Counted from the first letter of the stretch, positions 1-9,984 are shown. The stretch: DNA of 64,000 bases from Corynebacterium striatum ATCC 6940 (GCF_000159135.1 NZ_GG667531.1:130263-194262); one strand, 5' to 3'. Notes: a model not told the origin generated them from the letters alone. Made by a program: numbers and translations.

Positions 1-401
1 CCAAGGAGCTTTTGTTGGCTCAGGGGCTCAAAGTGGCGAGCCACGATGTCGTTGCGGAAGGCTACGCCCGCGTGGCCGAAGCACTGCGCGAGCAAGTACG
101 GGCCGGCGTCGACGTCATTGTGGTCATCGGAGGAACTGGCATCGGTCCCACCAACTACACACCTGAAGTAACCGAAGAGTTCATTGCTGCCCGCCTGCAC
201 GGGCTGGAAACCCAGGTGCTGATCAAAGGCCTAGAGGGTTCGCACAAGGCTGGCCTTTCCCGCGGGGTCATTGGCATGACTGACCGCGGCTGTGGCTCGC
301 TGATTATCAATTCCGCGTCCTCCCGCGGCGCAGTTGCTGACACCTTGGGTGTCGTTCTCCCTTTGCTCGGGGATATTTTTCGGGACGCGAAGGGTAACTG
401 A
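1..401 (+). CDS. moaB: MoaB/MogA-type molybdenum cofactor protein (5' end cut by window)
   Basis: C-terminal part of a MoaB/Mog family protein, which adenylylates molybdopterin before metal insertion. The reading frame is open back to the window edge, so the start lies outside. The hallmark GGTG-I-GPTN-x-TPE motif (about 129-170) is the molybdopterin-binding loop, and the rest is a short alpha/beta domain ending in TGA. It converges on mobA, with 16 bases between the stop codons, and so faces the moa cluster on the other strand. MoaB and MogA cannot be told apart from this fragment, so the symbol is a best guess. Confidence 0.85.
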   Translation, partial: KELLLAQGLKVASHDVVAEGYARVAEALREQVRAGVDVIVVIGGTGIGPTNYTPEVTEEFIAARLHGLETQVLIKGLEGSHKAGLSRGVIGMTDRGCGSLIINSASSRGAVADTLGVVLPLLGDIFRDAKGN

Positions 402-417
402 TAAGCGCGGTTACTTA

Positions 418-1020
418 TTAAGCTCGGCGGCGCTCCCACTCGGCGAGTTCAGCCAAAGTATCGTAGTCCATTTCCGCGCCTGTACCCGGCACCGCGATGA
501 GGCGGGGGACTGCGTGCAACAGCCTGCGGGCTGACTTGTTGTGCAGGCAGTCGAAGGAATCTACCGCTTGGCGCAGGCCGTCGTAGTGCCACAGTGCGCA
601 CAGCGGCTGAATAAAATCGCCGCTTAAAGCTGCCGCTACCGAGGGAATCGAGCTTTGCGCTCCGCAGGCGGCGAGTTTTTTCAACAACTTTGGCAGCATT
701 TGGGGCGAATCCGGCGCATCCACAGATAACACTGCGATATAGCGAAGTGGCGCTAAACTACGTGCTTCCAGGTTCTTCAGGCCTGCCGCGATGCCAGCTG
801 CAGGCCCACCAAAAAGCGGATTTTCGCATACCTGCGGCAGGCCCAGCGGAAACGGGGAAACCACGCAGACCGGCGCGCCATAAGGAAGCTGTCTGCGCAC
901 GACGTCGACAAGCCTTTCGCCCCGCACACGCACCGACCCCTTATCGCGCCCGCCCATCCTGGTGCCGCGGCCGCCTGCCAGGATGATGACTCCTAGCTCG
1001 TGCGGTTTGTAGTTCAGCAT
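418..1020 (-). CDS. mobA: Molybdenum cofactor guanylyltransferase-like nucleotidyltransferase
   Basis: MobA transfers GMP from GTP to molybdopterin to make the guanine-dinucleotide form of the cofactor in the cytoplasm. The 200-residue protein starts with the nucleotidyltransferase signature LAGGRGTRMGGRDKG (residues 14-28), which binds GTP. A conserved Asp follows in LSVDAPDSP, where MobA usually has DxP. It is the last gene of the moaA-moeA-moaC-mobA run; its ATG lies 3 bases after the moaC stop, so translation is probably coupled. The length is normal for MobA. A related cytidylyltransferase (MocA type) is less likely but not excluded. Confidence 0.85.
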   Translation of the reverse strand: MLNYKPHELGVIILAGGRGTRMGGRDKGSVRVRGERLVDVVRRQLPYGAPVCVVSPFPLGLPQVCENPLFGGPAAGIAAGLKNLEARSLAPLRYIAVLSVDAPDSPQMLPKLLKKLAACGAQSSIPSVAAALSGDFIQPLCALWHYDGLRQAVDSFDCLHNKSARRLLHAVPRLIAVPGTGAEMDYDTLAELAEWERRRA

Positions 1021-1023
1021 TGC

Positions 1024-1503
1024 CTAGGTTTTAGGAAGCTCGCGGCTCCAGTCGCCGGAACGGCCACCGGATTTTGCGGTGATCCCACAGCGGCGGATAA
1101 AAGCGGAGCGGTCGACGCCTTTGACCATATCGATGATGGACAGCGCCGCGACGTTGACCGCGGTAAGCGCCTCCATCTCCACACCGGTGCGATCGGCGGT
1201 TCGCACCGTTGCCTCGATGAAGACGTGGTCGTCTCGGATTTCTAGATCGACCGAGCAACCATGCACGCCGATGGTGTGGGCGAGAGGAAGCAGTTCCGGA
1301 ACCTTCTTGGCCGCCGAGATGCCGGCGATGCGCGCGACCGCTAGCACGTCGCCCTTGGGAACCGTGCCGTCGTGAAGCGCTGAAAGAACCTCACGAGAAC
1401 ATGCAACCTCGCCTTGCGCGGTAGCGGAGCGGACGGTGGGCTGCTTTTCTGTCACATCCACCATGTAGGCGGAGCCGGAGGAATTGAGATGGGTAAATTT
1501 CAT
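1024..1503 (-). CDS. moaC: Cyclic pyranopterin monophosphate synthase MoaC
   Basis: MoaC converts the MoaA product (3',8-cyclo-GTP) to cyclic pyranopterin monophosphate, the first stable cofactor precursor. The 159-residue protein keeps the family catalytic residues: KK at 66-67 in AAKKVPELLPLAH, His76, the GVEMEALTAV segment (Glu109, Glu111) and IIDMVKGVD (Asp125, Lys128). It is full length and lies between moeA (32-base gap) and mobA (3-base gap). MoaA and MoaC work in sequence and are encoded in the same run here. Confidence 0.95.
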   Translation of the reverse strand: MKFTHLNSSGSAYMVDVTEKQPTVRSATAQGEVACSREVLSALHDGTVPKGDVLAVARIAGISAAKKVPELLPLAHTIGVHGCSVDLEIRDDHVFIEATVRTADRTGVEMEALTAVNVAALSIIDMVKGVDRSAFIRRCGITAKSGGRSGDWSRELPKT

Positions 1504-1535
1504 GGGTTCTAGTCTAATTAAGGCCTAATCGAGAA

Positions 1536-2780
1536 TTAATAGATAACCACGCGGACTTCATCGCCAGCCTGAATTTCGGAGGTCACCTCAACCAGGCCGC
1601 ACGTGCCATGGAGCGAGGCCACGAAGTGGCTGCTCAACCCGCTGGCAAAAGGGTACGCCACGACGAATTCGCCGAACTCCAAGCGCGTGGGCACAAATGC
1701 CGTGCCGTGCTTGTGTGCCATGGGGAACTCCTCCCCGGCGCGCGCGACGATGGTGCGCCCGCTGCAGACCTTCGTGCGGGCAGGGCGCCCGCTCAAGGCC
1801 TCGAGGAAAGGCGAAACATACAGGTGATAGGAAACAAACGCCGCTACGGGATTGCCCGGCAGGGAGATAACCGGCAAACCTCCATAGAGGGAAAAACCTT
1901 GCGGCGTGCCCGGCTTTTGCTTGACCCCGCCAAACCAAGCCTCACAGTCCTCTGCGGCCTGGAGCGCGGTCTGCGTGACGTCGAAGGCGCCGGCGGAAAC
2001 ACCGCCCGTCGTGATTACTACTTCGTGGGAATGAAACAGCTGCTCAATCGTCTCGCGCAGCTGCTCCGGGGCGTCGGAAGAGCGCTTGTGCGTTACCACC
2101 GCGTGCGGGATAGTGGAGCGAATCAGCGACTCGATCATCGGCCCATTCGAATCGGGTAGCTGGCCCGGCTCGAGGCTTGAGCCCTCGACCAGTTCGTCGC
2201 CGGAGGAGACCACGCCTACGAGAATGGGGCGGTAGACGCGAACGTGCGTGATGCCAGCCGAAATCAGCGCGGCAATAAGGCCGGCATCGACCACGGTGCC
2301 CGGCTTGGCGATGGTCGCGCCCTCCCGAACGTTTTCTCCCTTCGGGCGGATGTGCGTGCGCCTGGGTGTCTCGTTGATGGTGACCTCACTCGGCAGCTCG
2401 TGTGGGCCGGCTGGAATATCGGTCAACTCCACCGGGACTACAACTAGGCCATCGTTGTCCTCCGGAACCGGCGCGCCGGTCATGATGCGCACCGCCTTGC
2501 CCGCTGGCACCTCCTTGGGGGCCTGGCCCGCCGGAACGTCGCCTGCGACGGGCAAACGCGCAGGCAGCTCAAGCAGATCCTTTACGTGTACCAAAAAGCC
2601 ATCCATCGCAGAGTTGCTAAACGGCGGCACCGCTAGGCGCGCAGTGACGTGTTCTGCAATAACGCGGCCCAAAAGTTTCTCGTTGACCGGCTGGACTTCC
2701 GGAAATACCTCTACCGGCACCGGCCGGGCGTGAGACATTATCGCATCGAAGTGTTCTTGTGGGGAGCGCATACTTTTCAA
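1536..2780 (-). CDS. moeA: Molybdopterin molybdenumtransferase MoeA
   Basis: MoeA inserts molybdate into adenylylated molybdopterin. The 414-residue protein has the N-terminal signature PPFSNSAMDGF (residues 52-62), the molybdopterin-binding TTGGVSAG loop near 255-265, and the conserved LPGNPVAAF segment near 305. I chose TTG at 2780 because AAGGAT lies 6 bases upstream; the in-frame ATG three codons later would be about 14 bases from that site. It begins 16 bases after the moaA stop and is presumably co-transcribed with it. Confidence 0.93.
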   Translation of the reverse strand: MKSMRSPQEHFDAIMSHARPVPVEVFPEVQPVNEKLLGRVIAEHVTARLAVPPFSNSAMDGFLVHVKDLLELPARLPVAGDVPAGQAPKEVPAGKAVRIMTGAPVPEDNDGLVVVPVELTDIPAGPHELPSEVTINETPRRTHIRPKGENVREGATIAKPGTVVDAGLIAALISAGITHVRVYRPILVGVVSSGDELVEGSSLEPGQLPDSNGPMIESLIRSTIPHAVVTHKRSSDAPEQLRETIEQLFHSHEVVITTGGVSAGAFDVTQTALQAAEDCEAWFGGVKQKPGTPQGFSLYGGLPVISLPGNPVAAFVSYHLYVSPFLEALSGRPARTKVCSGRTIVARAGEEFPMAHKHGTAFVPTRLEFGEFVVAYPFASGLSSHFVASLHGTCGLVEVTSEIQAGDEVRVVIY

Positions 2781-2796
2781 ACTATATCCTTAGCCT

Positions 2797-3813
2797 TTAG
2801 CCACCGATTGCTGCCATCAAGCGATCCGGCTGCAAGAAACCCTCGTCATTCACGCCGTGGCCGGGCAGCTTCGCCCACATTTCGGCGGCCCATGCCTCCA
2901 TGAGCTCTTCATCGCTGGCGCCCGCGCGCATGAGGTCGCGCAGCGAGGTTTCAGAGTTTCCAAACAAGCAGTTGCGCACTGCACCATCCGTGGTCAAACG
3001 TGTGCGATCGCAGGAACCGCAGAAGGAGTGGGTGACTGAGGCGATGACACCGATCTTGCCCACATGTTCGCCGCCTCGGTAGGCGTTCCACAATGCCGCG
3101 GGTGCGGAGCCGCGCGGTTCACTGGCTGGTTCAAGTTCAAAGGAAGCGCGCAGACGCTCCAAGATATCTTCTGCCGTCACCATGTTCTCGCGGCGCCACT
3201 TATCACGTGGCCCCAACGGCATCTGCTCGATGAAGCGCAGCTGCGTGCCCGCCTCGATGCAGTACTCGGCCAGCGGAACGATGGAGTCCTCGTTCACGCC
3301 GGGCATGACCACTGCATTGACCTTGACCGGGTGCAGCCCGGCGCGCGTTGCTGCCTCGATGGATGTGAAGACATCCTGGATGCGGTCGCGCCGGGTTAGC
3401 CGGGCATAAAGCTCGCGGTCGGTGGTATCGAGCGAGATGTTCACGCGGTCGAGGCCTGCTTCCACCAGTCCATCGATACGCCGGTCGAGGCCCAAGCCGT
3501 TCGTGGTCAGTGCGGTAGACGGTGATTTACCTTCGTCGGTGCGCAATTGCTTAGTGGCAGCGACAATCTTCTCCAAAGACTTGCGCAGGAGCGGTTCGCC
3601 GCCGGTGAACCGTACCTGGCGGATACCTAGTTTTTCGACGCCGATGCGGATTAGGCGGATCGTTTCATCATCGCTCAAGGTTTCTGTGGTGGGAAACCAC
3701 TCGAGACCTTCAGCCGGCATGCAATACGTGCAGCGGAGATTGCAGCGATCAGTAAGCGAAACGCGCAGGTCGCGGGCCCTGCGGCCGTATTTGTCTAGAA
3801 GCGGATAAGTCAT
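2797..3813 (-). CDS. moaA: GTP 3',8-cyclase MoaA (radical SAM)
   Basis: MoaA is a radical SAM enzyme that rearranges GTP to 3',8-cyclo-GTP, the first step of molybdenum cofactor synthesis. The N-terminal cluster motif is CNLRCTYC (Cys24, Cys28, Cys31). The second, GTP-binding iron-sulfur cluster is held by Cys265, Cys268 and Cys282 in FCGSCDRTRL and RNCLF. The chain ends in the conserved Gly-Gly (337-338) needed for activity in this family. It is the first gene of the minus-strand moa run. Its ATG has AGGA 6 bases upstream and a good -10 hexamer just before that. Confidence 0.96.
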   Translation of the reverse strand: MTYPLLDKYGRRARDLRVSLTDRCNLRCTYCMPAEGLEWFPTTETLSDDETIRLIRIGVEKLGIRQVRFTGGEPLLRKSLEKIVAATKQLRTDEGKSPSTALTTNGLGLDRRIDGLVEAGLDRVNISLDTTDRELYARLTRRDRIQDVFTSIEAATRAGLHPVKVNAVVMPGVNEDSIVPLAEYCIEAGTQLRFIEQMPLGPRDKWRRENMVTAEDILERLRASFELEPASEPRGSAPAALWNAYRGGEHVGKIGVIASVTHSFCGSCDRTRLTTDGAVRNCLFGNSETSLRDLMRAGASDEELMEAWAAEMWAKLPGHGVNDEGFLQPDRLMAAIGG

Positions 3814-3822
3814 TGTCGTCCT

Positions 3823-3828
3823 AGTCTA
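3823..3828 (-). promoter_or_regulatory. Candidate -10 box for the moaA operon
   Basis: The minus strand reads TATAGACTAGG here, with TAGACT ending 9 bases before the moaA ATG. No clear -35 is visible, which is common in corynebacteria. The transcript would have a very short leader. Confidence 0.4.
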
Positions 3829-3884
3829 TAGGCAGAGTGGTCTTATCCATATTAACCCGGAAATATTCGAGTTTAATCCGGGAG

Positions 3885-5729
3885 CTAATCACGGGGCGGA
3901 AAATGCTGCGGCAAGTCATCTAGGCGCTGTGACTCGCCAGGGCCTTTCAGTCGAATGATGTTGTATTCGCCTTCAGCCAAGTGTGAGCGCAGGTCCTTCT
4001 TATCGAACTTGCCCACCGAGGTTTTGTCGATGTTCTTTACGAAGGTCCAGTACTCCGGAAGCATCCAGGAAGGGAGCTCCTTGCGCATGCCTTCACGGAT
4101 GCGCTCGGCGGTTTCGATTGTTGGAGAAAACCCTGGTGCCAACACCGTTACCGCGAGAGGGCGTTCCACCCACTGTTTATCCGGATAACCGATGACCGCG
4201 GCTTCCACCACGACAGGGTTGGCCATGATGAGGTTCTCCAGCTGCACGGAATAGATCCACTCACCACCAGAGCGGATGACGTCGCGGGCGCGGTCCTCCA
4301 CAGTAAGGAAGCCATCTTCGGTGACGGAGCCGACGTCGCCAGTGCGCAGCCAGCCATCCGCGGTGAATTTGGATTCGGCATCCTCGACCTGCTTGCCGCG
4401 GAACTCTTCTGCTGAGCCGCCCGGCTCGGAGGTGGGTGAGTGGTAATAAGAGCCCGTGACCAGGTTGCCGCGCACCTGAATCTCGCCGGCGTTGCGGTCG
4501 GAACTGGGCACGACCACGCCGTCGTTGACCACGCGGTATTGCAGCGAGGCAGGAAAACGGCCTTGGGAGACGCGGTAGGCCCAGCGGGTATCGCCATCGG
4601 CGCCCTGGGGTGGACGGGCAACCGTGCCCACCGTGGTGGTCTCGGCCATGCCCCAGACGTGGACAACATCAACGCCGTATCGCTCCTCCCACATCTTGAT
4701 CAGTTGCGGCGGCACCGGCGAGCCGCCTGCGAAGATTTCCGTAAGCGTCATGCGGCTTGGCGGGTTCTTGAGGTAGTGAACGAAGAGCTGAATCCAAATC
4801 GTTGGCACGCCATGCGCCACGCGCGGCGACGTTGCCGCGATGATGCTGGCGAGCGTCGGTGCGGAAACATCGGCGTCGGGAAGCACCAACGGCGTACCCG
4901 TCATGAAAGCCGCAAACGGAACACCCCAGCTCAACACGTGATAGATAGGGATGCAGCACAGGAAGGTCTCGCCGTGGGTCACGCACAGTGAGTCGGATGC
5001 GCGCAGCTGCATGCTCTCAAGGTAGAGCGCGCGGTGGGAGTAGAGCACGGCCTTCGGTGCGCCGGTGGTGCCGGTGGAGTAACACAAGGCTGCCGCCGTA
5101 TGCTCTTCCAGCTCCGGCCAGTTGTATTCGGTGGAACGTCCGTCAAGCAGCGCCTCGTAGGAGTACACCTCGACGCCCCGTCCAAACTTTCCTGCGTGCG
5201 ACTGCGGATTGCTGGCCCCGATAAACAGCACGGCGCGCACGGATTCTGCTCCGGCTAGAACCTTAGCGAGCTGATCTGCCAGACGTGGGTCAGCGACGAT
5301 GACCTCCACCTCAGCATGGTTAATGATGTGCCGGATTTGGTCATTCATCAGCTGCTTGTTCAAGGGAGTAAAAACAGCGCCCTTGCAGGCTACGCCAAAC
5401 ATCACCTCGAGATGTTCCGCACAATTCCACATGAAGGATGCGACACGCTGATCCCCGGTAACTCCAAGTTCGTCGTGCAGCACGTGCGCGAAAGCTGCGG
5501 CTCGTGCGCCGATGGCGGAGAAGCTGGTCTTTTCCGGTTCCGAGTTGCTATGCCACGTGGTCACCTGTGTCTGCCCATGAACGGTGGACCCGTATTCCAG
5601 GATGCGTGTAAGGGAGAGCGGGATGTCCTGCATGGTGGAAAGCATGCTGTCTACTTTAGCGGTGTCACTTCCAGCTTGCGCGTACAATGCGTTATAGTTG
5701 ACAGCGACTGGTGCGGATTGGCTTGACAA
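3885..5729 (-). CDS. Fatty acyl-CoA synthetase / AMP-binding ligase
   Basis: Adenylate-forming enzyme that activates a carboxylic acid, probably a medium or long fatty acid, to its CoA thioester in the cytoplasm. The 614 residues carry the AMP motif YSTGTTGAPK (217-226), WGMAETT near 363, GWLRTGD near 455 and a C-terminal SVGKFDKK with the catalytic Lys. It resembles the AlkK/FadD group whose members start MLxxMQDxPL. That segment begins here at residue 29 (nucleotide 5645), so the true start may be there rather than TTG 5729. It is divergent from rho. The substrate cannot be read from the sequence. Confidence 0.87.
   Translation of the reverse strand: MSSQSAPVAVNYNALYAQAGSDTAKVDSMLSTMQDIPLSLTRILEYGSTVHGQTQVTTWHSNSEPEKTSFSAIGARAAAFAHVLHDELGVTGDQRVASFMWNCAEHLEVMFGVACKGAVFTPLNKQLMNDQIRHIINHAEVEVIVADPRLADQLAKVLAGAESVRAVLFIGASNPQSHAGKFGRGVEVYSYEALLDGRSTEYNWPELEEHTAAALCYSTGTTGAPKAVLYSHRALYLESMQLRASDSLCVTHGETFLCCIPIYHVLSWGVPFAAFMTGTPLVLPDADVSAPTLASIIAATSPRVAHGVPTIWIQLFVHYLKNPPSRMTLTEIFAGGSPVPPQLIKMWEERYGVDVVHVWGMAETTTVGTVARPPQGADGDTRWAYRVSQGRFPASLQYRVVNDGVVVPSSDRNAGEIQVRGNLVTGSYYHSPTSEPGGSAEEFRGKQVEDAESKFTADGWLRTGDVGSVTEDGFLTVEDRARDVIRSGGEWIYSVQLENLIMANPVVVEAAVIGYPDKQWVERPLAVTVLAPGFSPTIETAERIREGMRKELPSWMLPEYWTFVKNIDKTSVGKFDKKDLRSHLAEGEYNIIRLKGPGESQRLDDLPQHFPPRD
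5683..5699. promoter_or_regulatory. Candidate -10 elements between the acyl-CoA synthetase gene and rho
   Basis: The plus strand has TACAAT (5683-5688) and TATAGT (5694-5699). The complement of the second region reads TATAAC, so the same site could serve both directions. If the acyl-CoA synthetase starts at residue 29, its TATAAC box gives a leader of about 40 bases. For rho the leader would be about 310 bases. Two TTGACA hexamers lie just downstream (5698-5703 and 5723-5728) but have no well-placed -10. Confidence 0.3.
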
Positions 5730-6011
5730 GTGTTTCCGAGTCGCCGCGCAACCGAGTATTCCGAGGACGCAACCTCGTGTTACTTTCTCGCTCGCAGTCG
5801 CCTTCTACTAATTCTCCTCCGTGGCAATCCTTTTCCCAGGGGAGAGGCCTAGATATTTCACCGCCCGCGCAGTTAACCCGAATAATTCGTTACTTCGGAA
5901 CTTGCTTCGCTCGTGGCGGCATGCACCATAAAAATACAGATTGGCTTCCAGCGCGTAGGCCACATTTCAGGCTACGCAAATCAATGCTGGTGAAGCGACG
6001 AAAGGATATCC
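5730..6011 (+). promoter_or_regulatory. Long untranslated leader of rho with a stem-loop
   Basis: About 280 bases lie between the acyl-CoA synthetase start and the rho GTG. A stem-loop is visible at 5953-5977: GCGTAG pairs with CTACGC, extended by CC/GG after a one-base bulge, with an 8-base loop, ending 34 bases before the start codon. The ribosome site AAAGGAT is at 6002-6008. An open frame without a stop runs from about 5711 across the rho start to 6259, but it has no recognisable product. Autoregulated leaders are known for rho in other bacteria; that role here is inference. Confidence 0.4.
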
Positions 6012-8015
6012 GTGAGCAATACGGACAAAGCCGCAGCACAGGATTACGCATCCCTGAAGCTGCCGGAACTGCGCAAGCTTGCTGCAGAGCGCGGCCTTCG
6101 AGGCGTCTCTGGTTTGCGCAAGGGGGACCTCATCACTGCACTGACCACTGGCCAGGTTCCAGCCAAGGCCGCCAAAGCTGCCAAGGCCGCAAAGCCCGTA
6201 GCGGACGCTGCGCCTGGCGACGCCGCGGCGAAGCAGGAATCTGCAGCCGATGCAGCTGAATCGAAGAACGCTGGCGCAAACCCGCGCCGGGTTCGTAAGG
6301 CTACCCGCAAGGCTGGTGCTGCACACGACCACGCAGCGAACGACCACGCGGACAACGACAATTCCGCGAACTTCGCAAACGCCGCAAACGCCGCTGCCGC
6401 CGAGGCTCAGAACGAGAACAAGGGCGAGCAGAAAGGCGAGCAGAAGGGCGACGAGCAGCGCTATGAGTCCCGTTCCCAGGCCCGTCGTGCCCGCCGTAAC
6501 CGTGCTCGCCGCCAAGAGCGCGAGAACGCCGAGAACACCAAGTCTGACAACGATGCTGGCAATGGCGCTGCGAACGAGGGTTCCCAAGATTCCTCCAGCG
6601 AGCAGCAGGGCAACGAAGACAAGCGCGAGAACAACGACCGCGGCGACCGTGGCGACCGTGGCGATCGCAACGAGCGCAATGACCGCAATGACCGTGGTGG
6701 TCGCAACAATCGTCGCAACACCGATGATGACGATGACAACAACGGCGGACGTCGTAACCGCCGCAACCGTCGTAACCGCCGCAACCGTGGCGGCAACGAC
6801 AATAACGGCGGCGGCAATGACCTGCAGATCCGTGAGGGTGATGAGGTGCAGGCAGTCGGCGGCATCCTCGAGGTCGTGGACAACAACGTAGCTTTCCTGC
6901 GCACCACCGGTTACCGCGCGGCAAGCTCCGACGTCTTCGTGAACAACAACCTCGTTCGCCGCCTGGGCCTGCGCTCTGGCGACGCCCTGACCGGTAAGGT
7001 CAAGGTCTCCGGCCCAACGCACACCCACGGCAATGGCCGCAACCGCCGTAAGTACAACCAGTTGGTGCAGGTTGACACGGTTAACGGTGCGGATCCTTCG
7101 ACCGCGCAGAACCGCCCGCACTTCTCCAAGCTGACCCCGCTGTACCCGAACCAGCGCCTGCGTCTGGAGACCGATCCGAAGATCCTGACCACCCGCGTCA
7201 TCGACCTCATCATGCCGATCGGTAAGGGCCAGCGCGCGCTCATCGTCTCCCCGCCTAAGGCCGGTAAGACCACCATCCTGCAGAACATCGCCAACGCGAT
7301 CTCCGCAAATAACCCAGAGTGCTACCTCATGGTCGTCCTCGTCGACGAGCGCCCAGAAGAGGTCACCGACATGCAGCGCAGCGTCAAGGGCGAGGTCATT
7401 GCCTCCACCTTCGACCGCCCGCCATCAGAGCACACCTCCGTGGCCGAGCTCGCCATCGAGCGCGCAAAGCGTCTCGTGGAGCAGGGCAAGGACGTCGTCG
7501 TCCTGCTCGACTCCATCACCCGCCTGGGCCGTGCATACAACAACTCCTCGCCGGCTTCCGGCCGCATCCTCTCCGGCGGTGTGGACTCCAACGCCCTTTA
7601 CCCGCCGAAGCGTTTCCTCGGTGCTGCCCGCAACATCGAAGACGGCGGCTCCCTGACTATCATCGCTACCGCAATGGTCGAGACCGGCTCCACCGGTGAC
7701 ACCGTCATCTTCGAGGAGTTTAAGGGCACCGGTAACGCCGAGCTCAAGCTCGACCGCGCTATCTCCGAGCGCCGCATCTTCCCGGCTGTCGACGTTAACC
7801 CGTCTGGCACCCGTAAGGACGAGCTGCTGCTCGTTCCGGAAGAGGCACGCATCATGACCAAGCTGCGCCGCATCCTGTCCGGCCTAGACTCCTTCGCCGC
7901 GATCGACTTGCTCATCAAGCAGCTCAAGAAGACCCGCTCCAACGGCGAGTTCCTCATGCAGGTGGCAAGCTCTGCACCGATGGTTGCTGACAAGGAAGCT
8001 GAGGATTACATCTAA
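6012..8015 (+). CDS. rho: Transcription termination factor Rho
   Basis: Hexameric RNA-dependent ATPase that ends transcription at Rho-dependent sites. The 667 residues begin with a SAP-like Rho N-domain ([15 protein letters not shown], 17-31). A very long low-complexity insert follows, from about 50 to 275, first Ala/Lys-rich, then Asn/Arg/Asp/Gly-rich with [14 protein letters not shown]-type repeats. The OB-fold RNA-binding domain comes next (about 275-350). The ATPase core has Walker [10 protein letters not shown] near 412 and [13 protein letters not shown] near 500. Such inserts are typical of actinobacterial Rho proteins. The GTG start is supported by AAAGGAT. The stop overlaps the prfA ATG by one base (TAATG). 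Confidence 0.97.
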   Translation: MSNTDKAAAQDYASLKLPELRKLAAERGLRGVSGLRKGDLITALTTGQVPAKAAKAAKAAKPVADAAPGDAAAKQESAADAAESKNAGANPRRVRKATRKAGAAHDHAANDHADNDNSANFANAANAAAAEAQNENKGEQKGEQKGDEQRYESRSQARRARRNRARRQERENAENTKSDNDAGNGAANEGSQDSSSEQQGNEDKRENNDRGDRGDRGDRNERNDRNDRGGRNNRRNTDDDDDNNGGRRNRRNRRNRRNRGGNDNNGGGNDLQIREGDEVQAVGGILEVVDNNVAFLRTTGYRAASSDVFVNNNLVRRLGLRSGDALTGKVKVSGPTHTHGNGRNRRKYNQLVQVDTVNGADPSTAQNRPHFSKLTPLYPNQRLRLETDPKILTTRVIDLIMPIGKGQRALIVSPPKAGKTTILQNIANAISANNPECYLMVVLVDERPEEVTDMQRSVKGEVIASTFDRPPSEHTSVAELAIERAKRLVEQGKDVVVLLDSITRLGRAYNNSSPASGRILSGGVDSNALYPPKRFLGAARNIEDGGSLTIIATAMVETGSTGDTVIFEEFKGTGNAELKLDRAISERRIFPAVDVNPSGTRKDELLLVPEEARIMTKLRRILSGLDSFAAIDLLIKQLKKTRSNGEFLMQVASSAPMVADKEAEDYI

Positions 8016-9091
8016 TGGCAAGCCAAGTTTCACTCGTTGACGACATCGTCTCCGAGTACCAGGGCATCGAAATGCAGATGGGCGACCCAGAGGTCGCCGG
8101 CGATCAGAAGCTCTTCCGCAAGCTTTCCAAGCGCTACGCGGAGCTGCGTCCTATCGTTGCCGTCAACAACGACCTGGTCCAGGCACGTCAGGACCTCGAG
8201 GACGCCAAGGAAATGGCATACGAGGACCATGACTTCCAGGACGAGGTCGATCGCCTTGAGCCGCTGGTAGTCGAGCTCGAAGAAAAGCTCGCCGACCTGC
8301 TCGCGCCGCGCGATGAGCACGACTCCGAGGACATCATCATGGAGATCAAGGCCGGTGCCGGTGGCGAAGAGGCAGCCCTTTTCGCAGGCGACTTGGCCCG
8401 TATGTACGAGCGCTTCGCCGACAAGGCTGGCTTCCAGTGGGAAGTCTTGGGACTCAACGAGTCCGACCTCGGCGGCGTGAAGGACATGTCCATCTCCTTC
8501 AAGTCCAAGACCCCGTCCCGCGACGGCGCTTGGTCCGTATTCAAGTTCGAGGGTGGCGTGCACCGCGTGCAGCGCGTCCCGGTCACCGAGTCCCAGGGGC
8601 GCATCCAAACCTCCGCCGCTGGCGTGCTGGTGTACCCAGAGCCGGACGAGGTCGAGTCCGTCAACATCGACGAGAAGGACCTGCGCGTTGACGTCTACCG
8701 TTCCTCCGGTAAGGGCGGCCAGGGCGTTAACACCACCGACTCCGCAGTGCGTATCACGCACCTTCCCACCGGCTTGGTGGTGACCTGTCAGAAGGAGCGT
8801 TCCCAGATTCAGAACAAGGCCCGTGCACTGCAGGTGCTGCAGGCCCGCCTGGATCAGATTGAGCGCGAAGCTCGCGAGGCTGAGGCCGGCGAGCAGCGTG
8901 CCTCCCAGGTCCGTACCCTGGACCGCTCGGAGCGCATCCGCACCTACAACTGGCCGGAGAACCGCATTACCGATCACCGCATTGGCTACAAGGCGAACAA
9001 CCTGGATGCCGTGCTCAACGGTGACATGCAGGATCTCATCACCGCCCTGCAGGCCCAAGAGCGAGCGGAGCGCTTGGAGGCGGAAGGCTAA
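8015..9091 (+). CDS. prfA: Peptide chain release factor 1
   Basis: RF1 recognises UAA and UAG stop codons and hydrolyses peptidyl-tRNA on the ribosome. The stop-codon recognition motif is PVT in [10 protein letters not shown] (about 188-191), the RF1 type (RF2 would have SPF). The catalytic GGQ is in [15 protein letters not shown] near residue 235. Its glutamine is the substrate of the methyltransferase encoded by the next gene, prmC, which starts 3 bases after this stop. The length of 358 residues is normal. Confidence 0.97.
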   Translation: MASQVSLVDDIVSEYQGIEMQMGDPEVAGDQKLFRKLSKRYAELRPIVAVNNDLVQARQDLEDAKEMAYEDHDFQDEVDRLEPLVVELEEKLADLLAPRDEHDSEDIIMEIKAGAGGEEAALFAGDLARMYERFADKAGFQWEVLGLNESDLGGVKDMSISFKSKTPSRDGAWSVFKFEGGVHRVQRVPVTESQGRIQTSAAGVLVYPEPDEVESVNIDEKDLRVDVYRSSGKGGQGVNTTDSAVRITHLPTGLVVTCQKERSQIQNKARALQVLQARLDQIEREAREAEAGEQRASQVRTLDRSERIRTYNWPENRITDHRIGYKANNLDAVLNGDMQDLITALQAQERAERLEAEG

Positions 9092-9093
9092 AG

Positions 9094-9984
9094 GTGGCTT
9101 TTCACACCTACGCAGAAGCGCTTCGCGACGCCGCGGAGCGCTTTCGCGCATCTGGAGTTCCCAGCCCCGAGTGGGATGCCCGTTTGTTGGCCGCCGAGCT
9201 CATCGGCTGCGGGCACATGGACATCGACCTTGACGCAGCTCCCATCCCGGGCTTCGACATCGCGTATGAGGGCTGGGCGGCGCGCCGTGCTGCGCGCGAG
9301 CCGCTGCAACACATCCTCGGTACTGCGTGGTTTGGCCCGCTTGAGCTCGAGGTCGGACCAGGCGTGTTCATCCCGCGCCCCGAGACTGAAGTCCTGGCGG
9401 ATTGGGGAGTGCGCATGCTTCGCGACGTCGCTAAGCACACAGCTCCTACAGCTCTTACAGTTCCCGCGTCGCCTCCGCGTGTCGTCGACCTGTGTACCGG
9501 TAGCGGCGCGCTGGCCGGCTACGTCAAGCACGAAATGCCGGAAGCCGAGGTGTACGCGGTCGAGCTCTCCGATGAGGCGTTTTCCTATGCGCAGCGCAAC
9601 CTCTCCCGCGTGGCCGGCGAGGGGCTGCGGCTTGTCCAGGGCGACGCGACTGCGCCTGCGACCTTGCGCAAGCTCGACGGCAGCGTCGACCTCGTGCTCA
9701 CCAACCCGCCCTATGTGCCGGAAACCCCAGATCTCGAGCCCGAGGTCTACCACGACCCACACATGGCAGTCTTTGGTGGGGAGGACGGTATGGCTATAAT
9801 CAACCGCCTCGTCCCGCGCATCGCGGAGCTGCTCAAGCCCGGCGGGAGAGTGGGCATCGAGCACGACGACGCCACCAGCGCTGCAGTGCAGGCTGTGCTC
9901 CACGCTGATGGACGGTTCACCGATATCGCCGTGCTGCGGGATCTGACAGGCACCGCCCGTTTCGTTACGGCGCGCAAAGTGTAA
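9094..9984 (+). CDS. prmC: Release factor glutamine methyltransferase PrmC
   Basis: PrmC (HemK) methylates the GGQ glutamine of release factors using S-adenosylmethionine. The 296-residue protein has an N-terminal helical domain, a SAM-binding loop [11 protein letters not shown] near 132-142, and the substrate glutamine motif NPPY (residues 204-207, followed by VPE). It uses a GTG start 3 bases after prfA, with the upstream GGAGGCGGAAGG (still in prfA) as a plausible ribosome site. Pairing with prfA is widely conserved. Confidence 0.95.
   Translation: MAFHTYAEALRDAAERFRASGVPSPEWDARLLAAELIGCGHMDIDLDAAPIPGFDIAYEGWAARRAAREPLQHILGTAWFGPLELEVGPGVFIPRPETEVLADWGVRMLRDVAKHTAPTALTVPASPPRVVDLCTGSGALAGYVKHEMPEAEVYAVELSDEAFSYAQRNLSRVAGEGLRLVQGDATAPATLRKLDGSVDLVLTNPPYVPETPDLEPEVYHDPHMAVFGGEDGMAIINRLVPRIAELLKPGGRVGIEHDDATSAAVQAVLHADGRFTDIAVLRDLTGTARFVTARKV

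Noticed and set aside
5711-6259. 182-codon frame overlapping the rho start
   Set aside because: No recognisable product and it overlaps the well-supported rho start; kept only as a remark on the leader.
5967-7121. Long Val/Ala-rich open frame antisense to rho
   Set aside because: It is the complement of the repetitive Asn/Arg/Asp region of rho; the hydrophobic composition follows from that.
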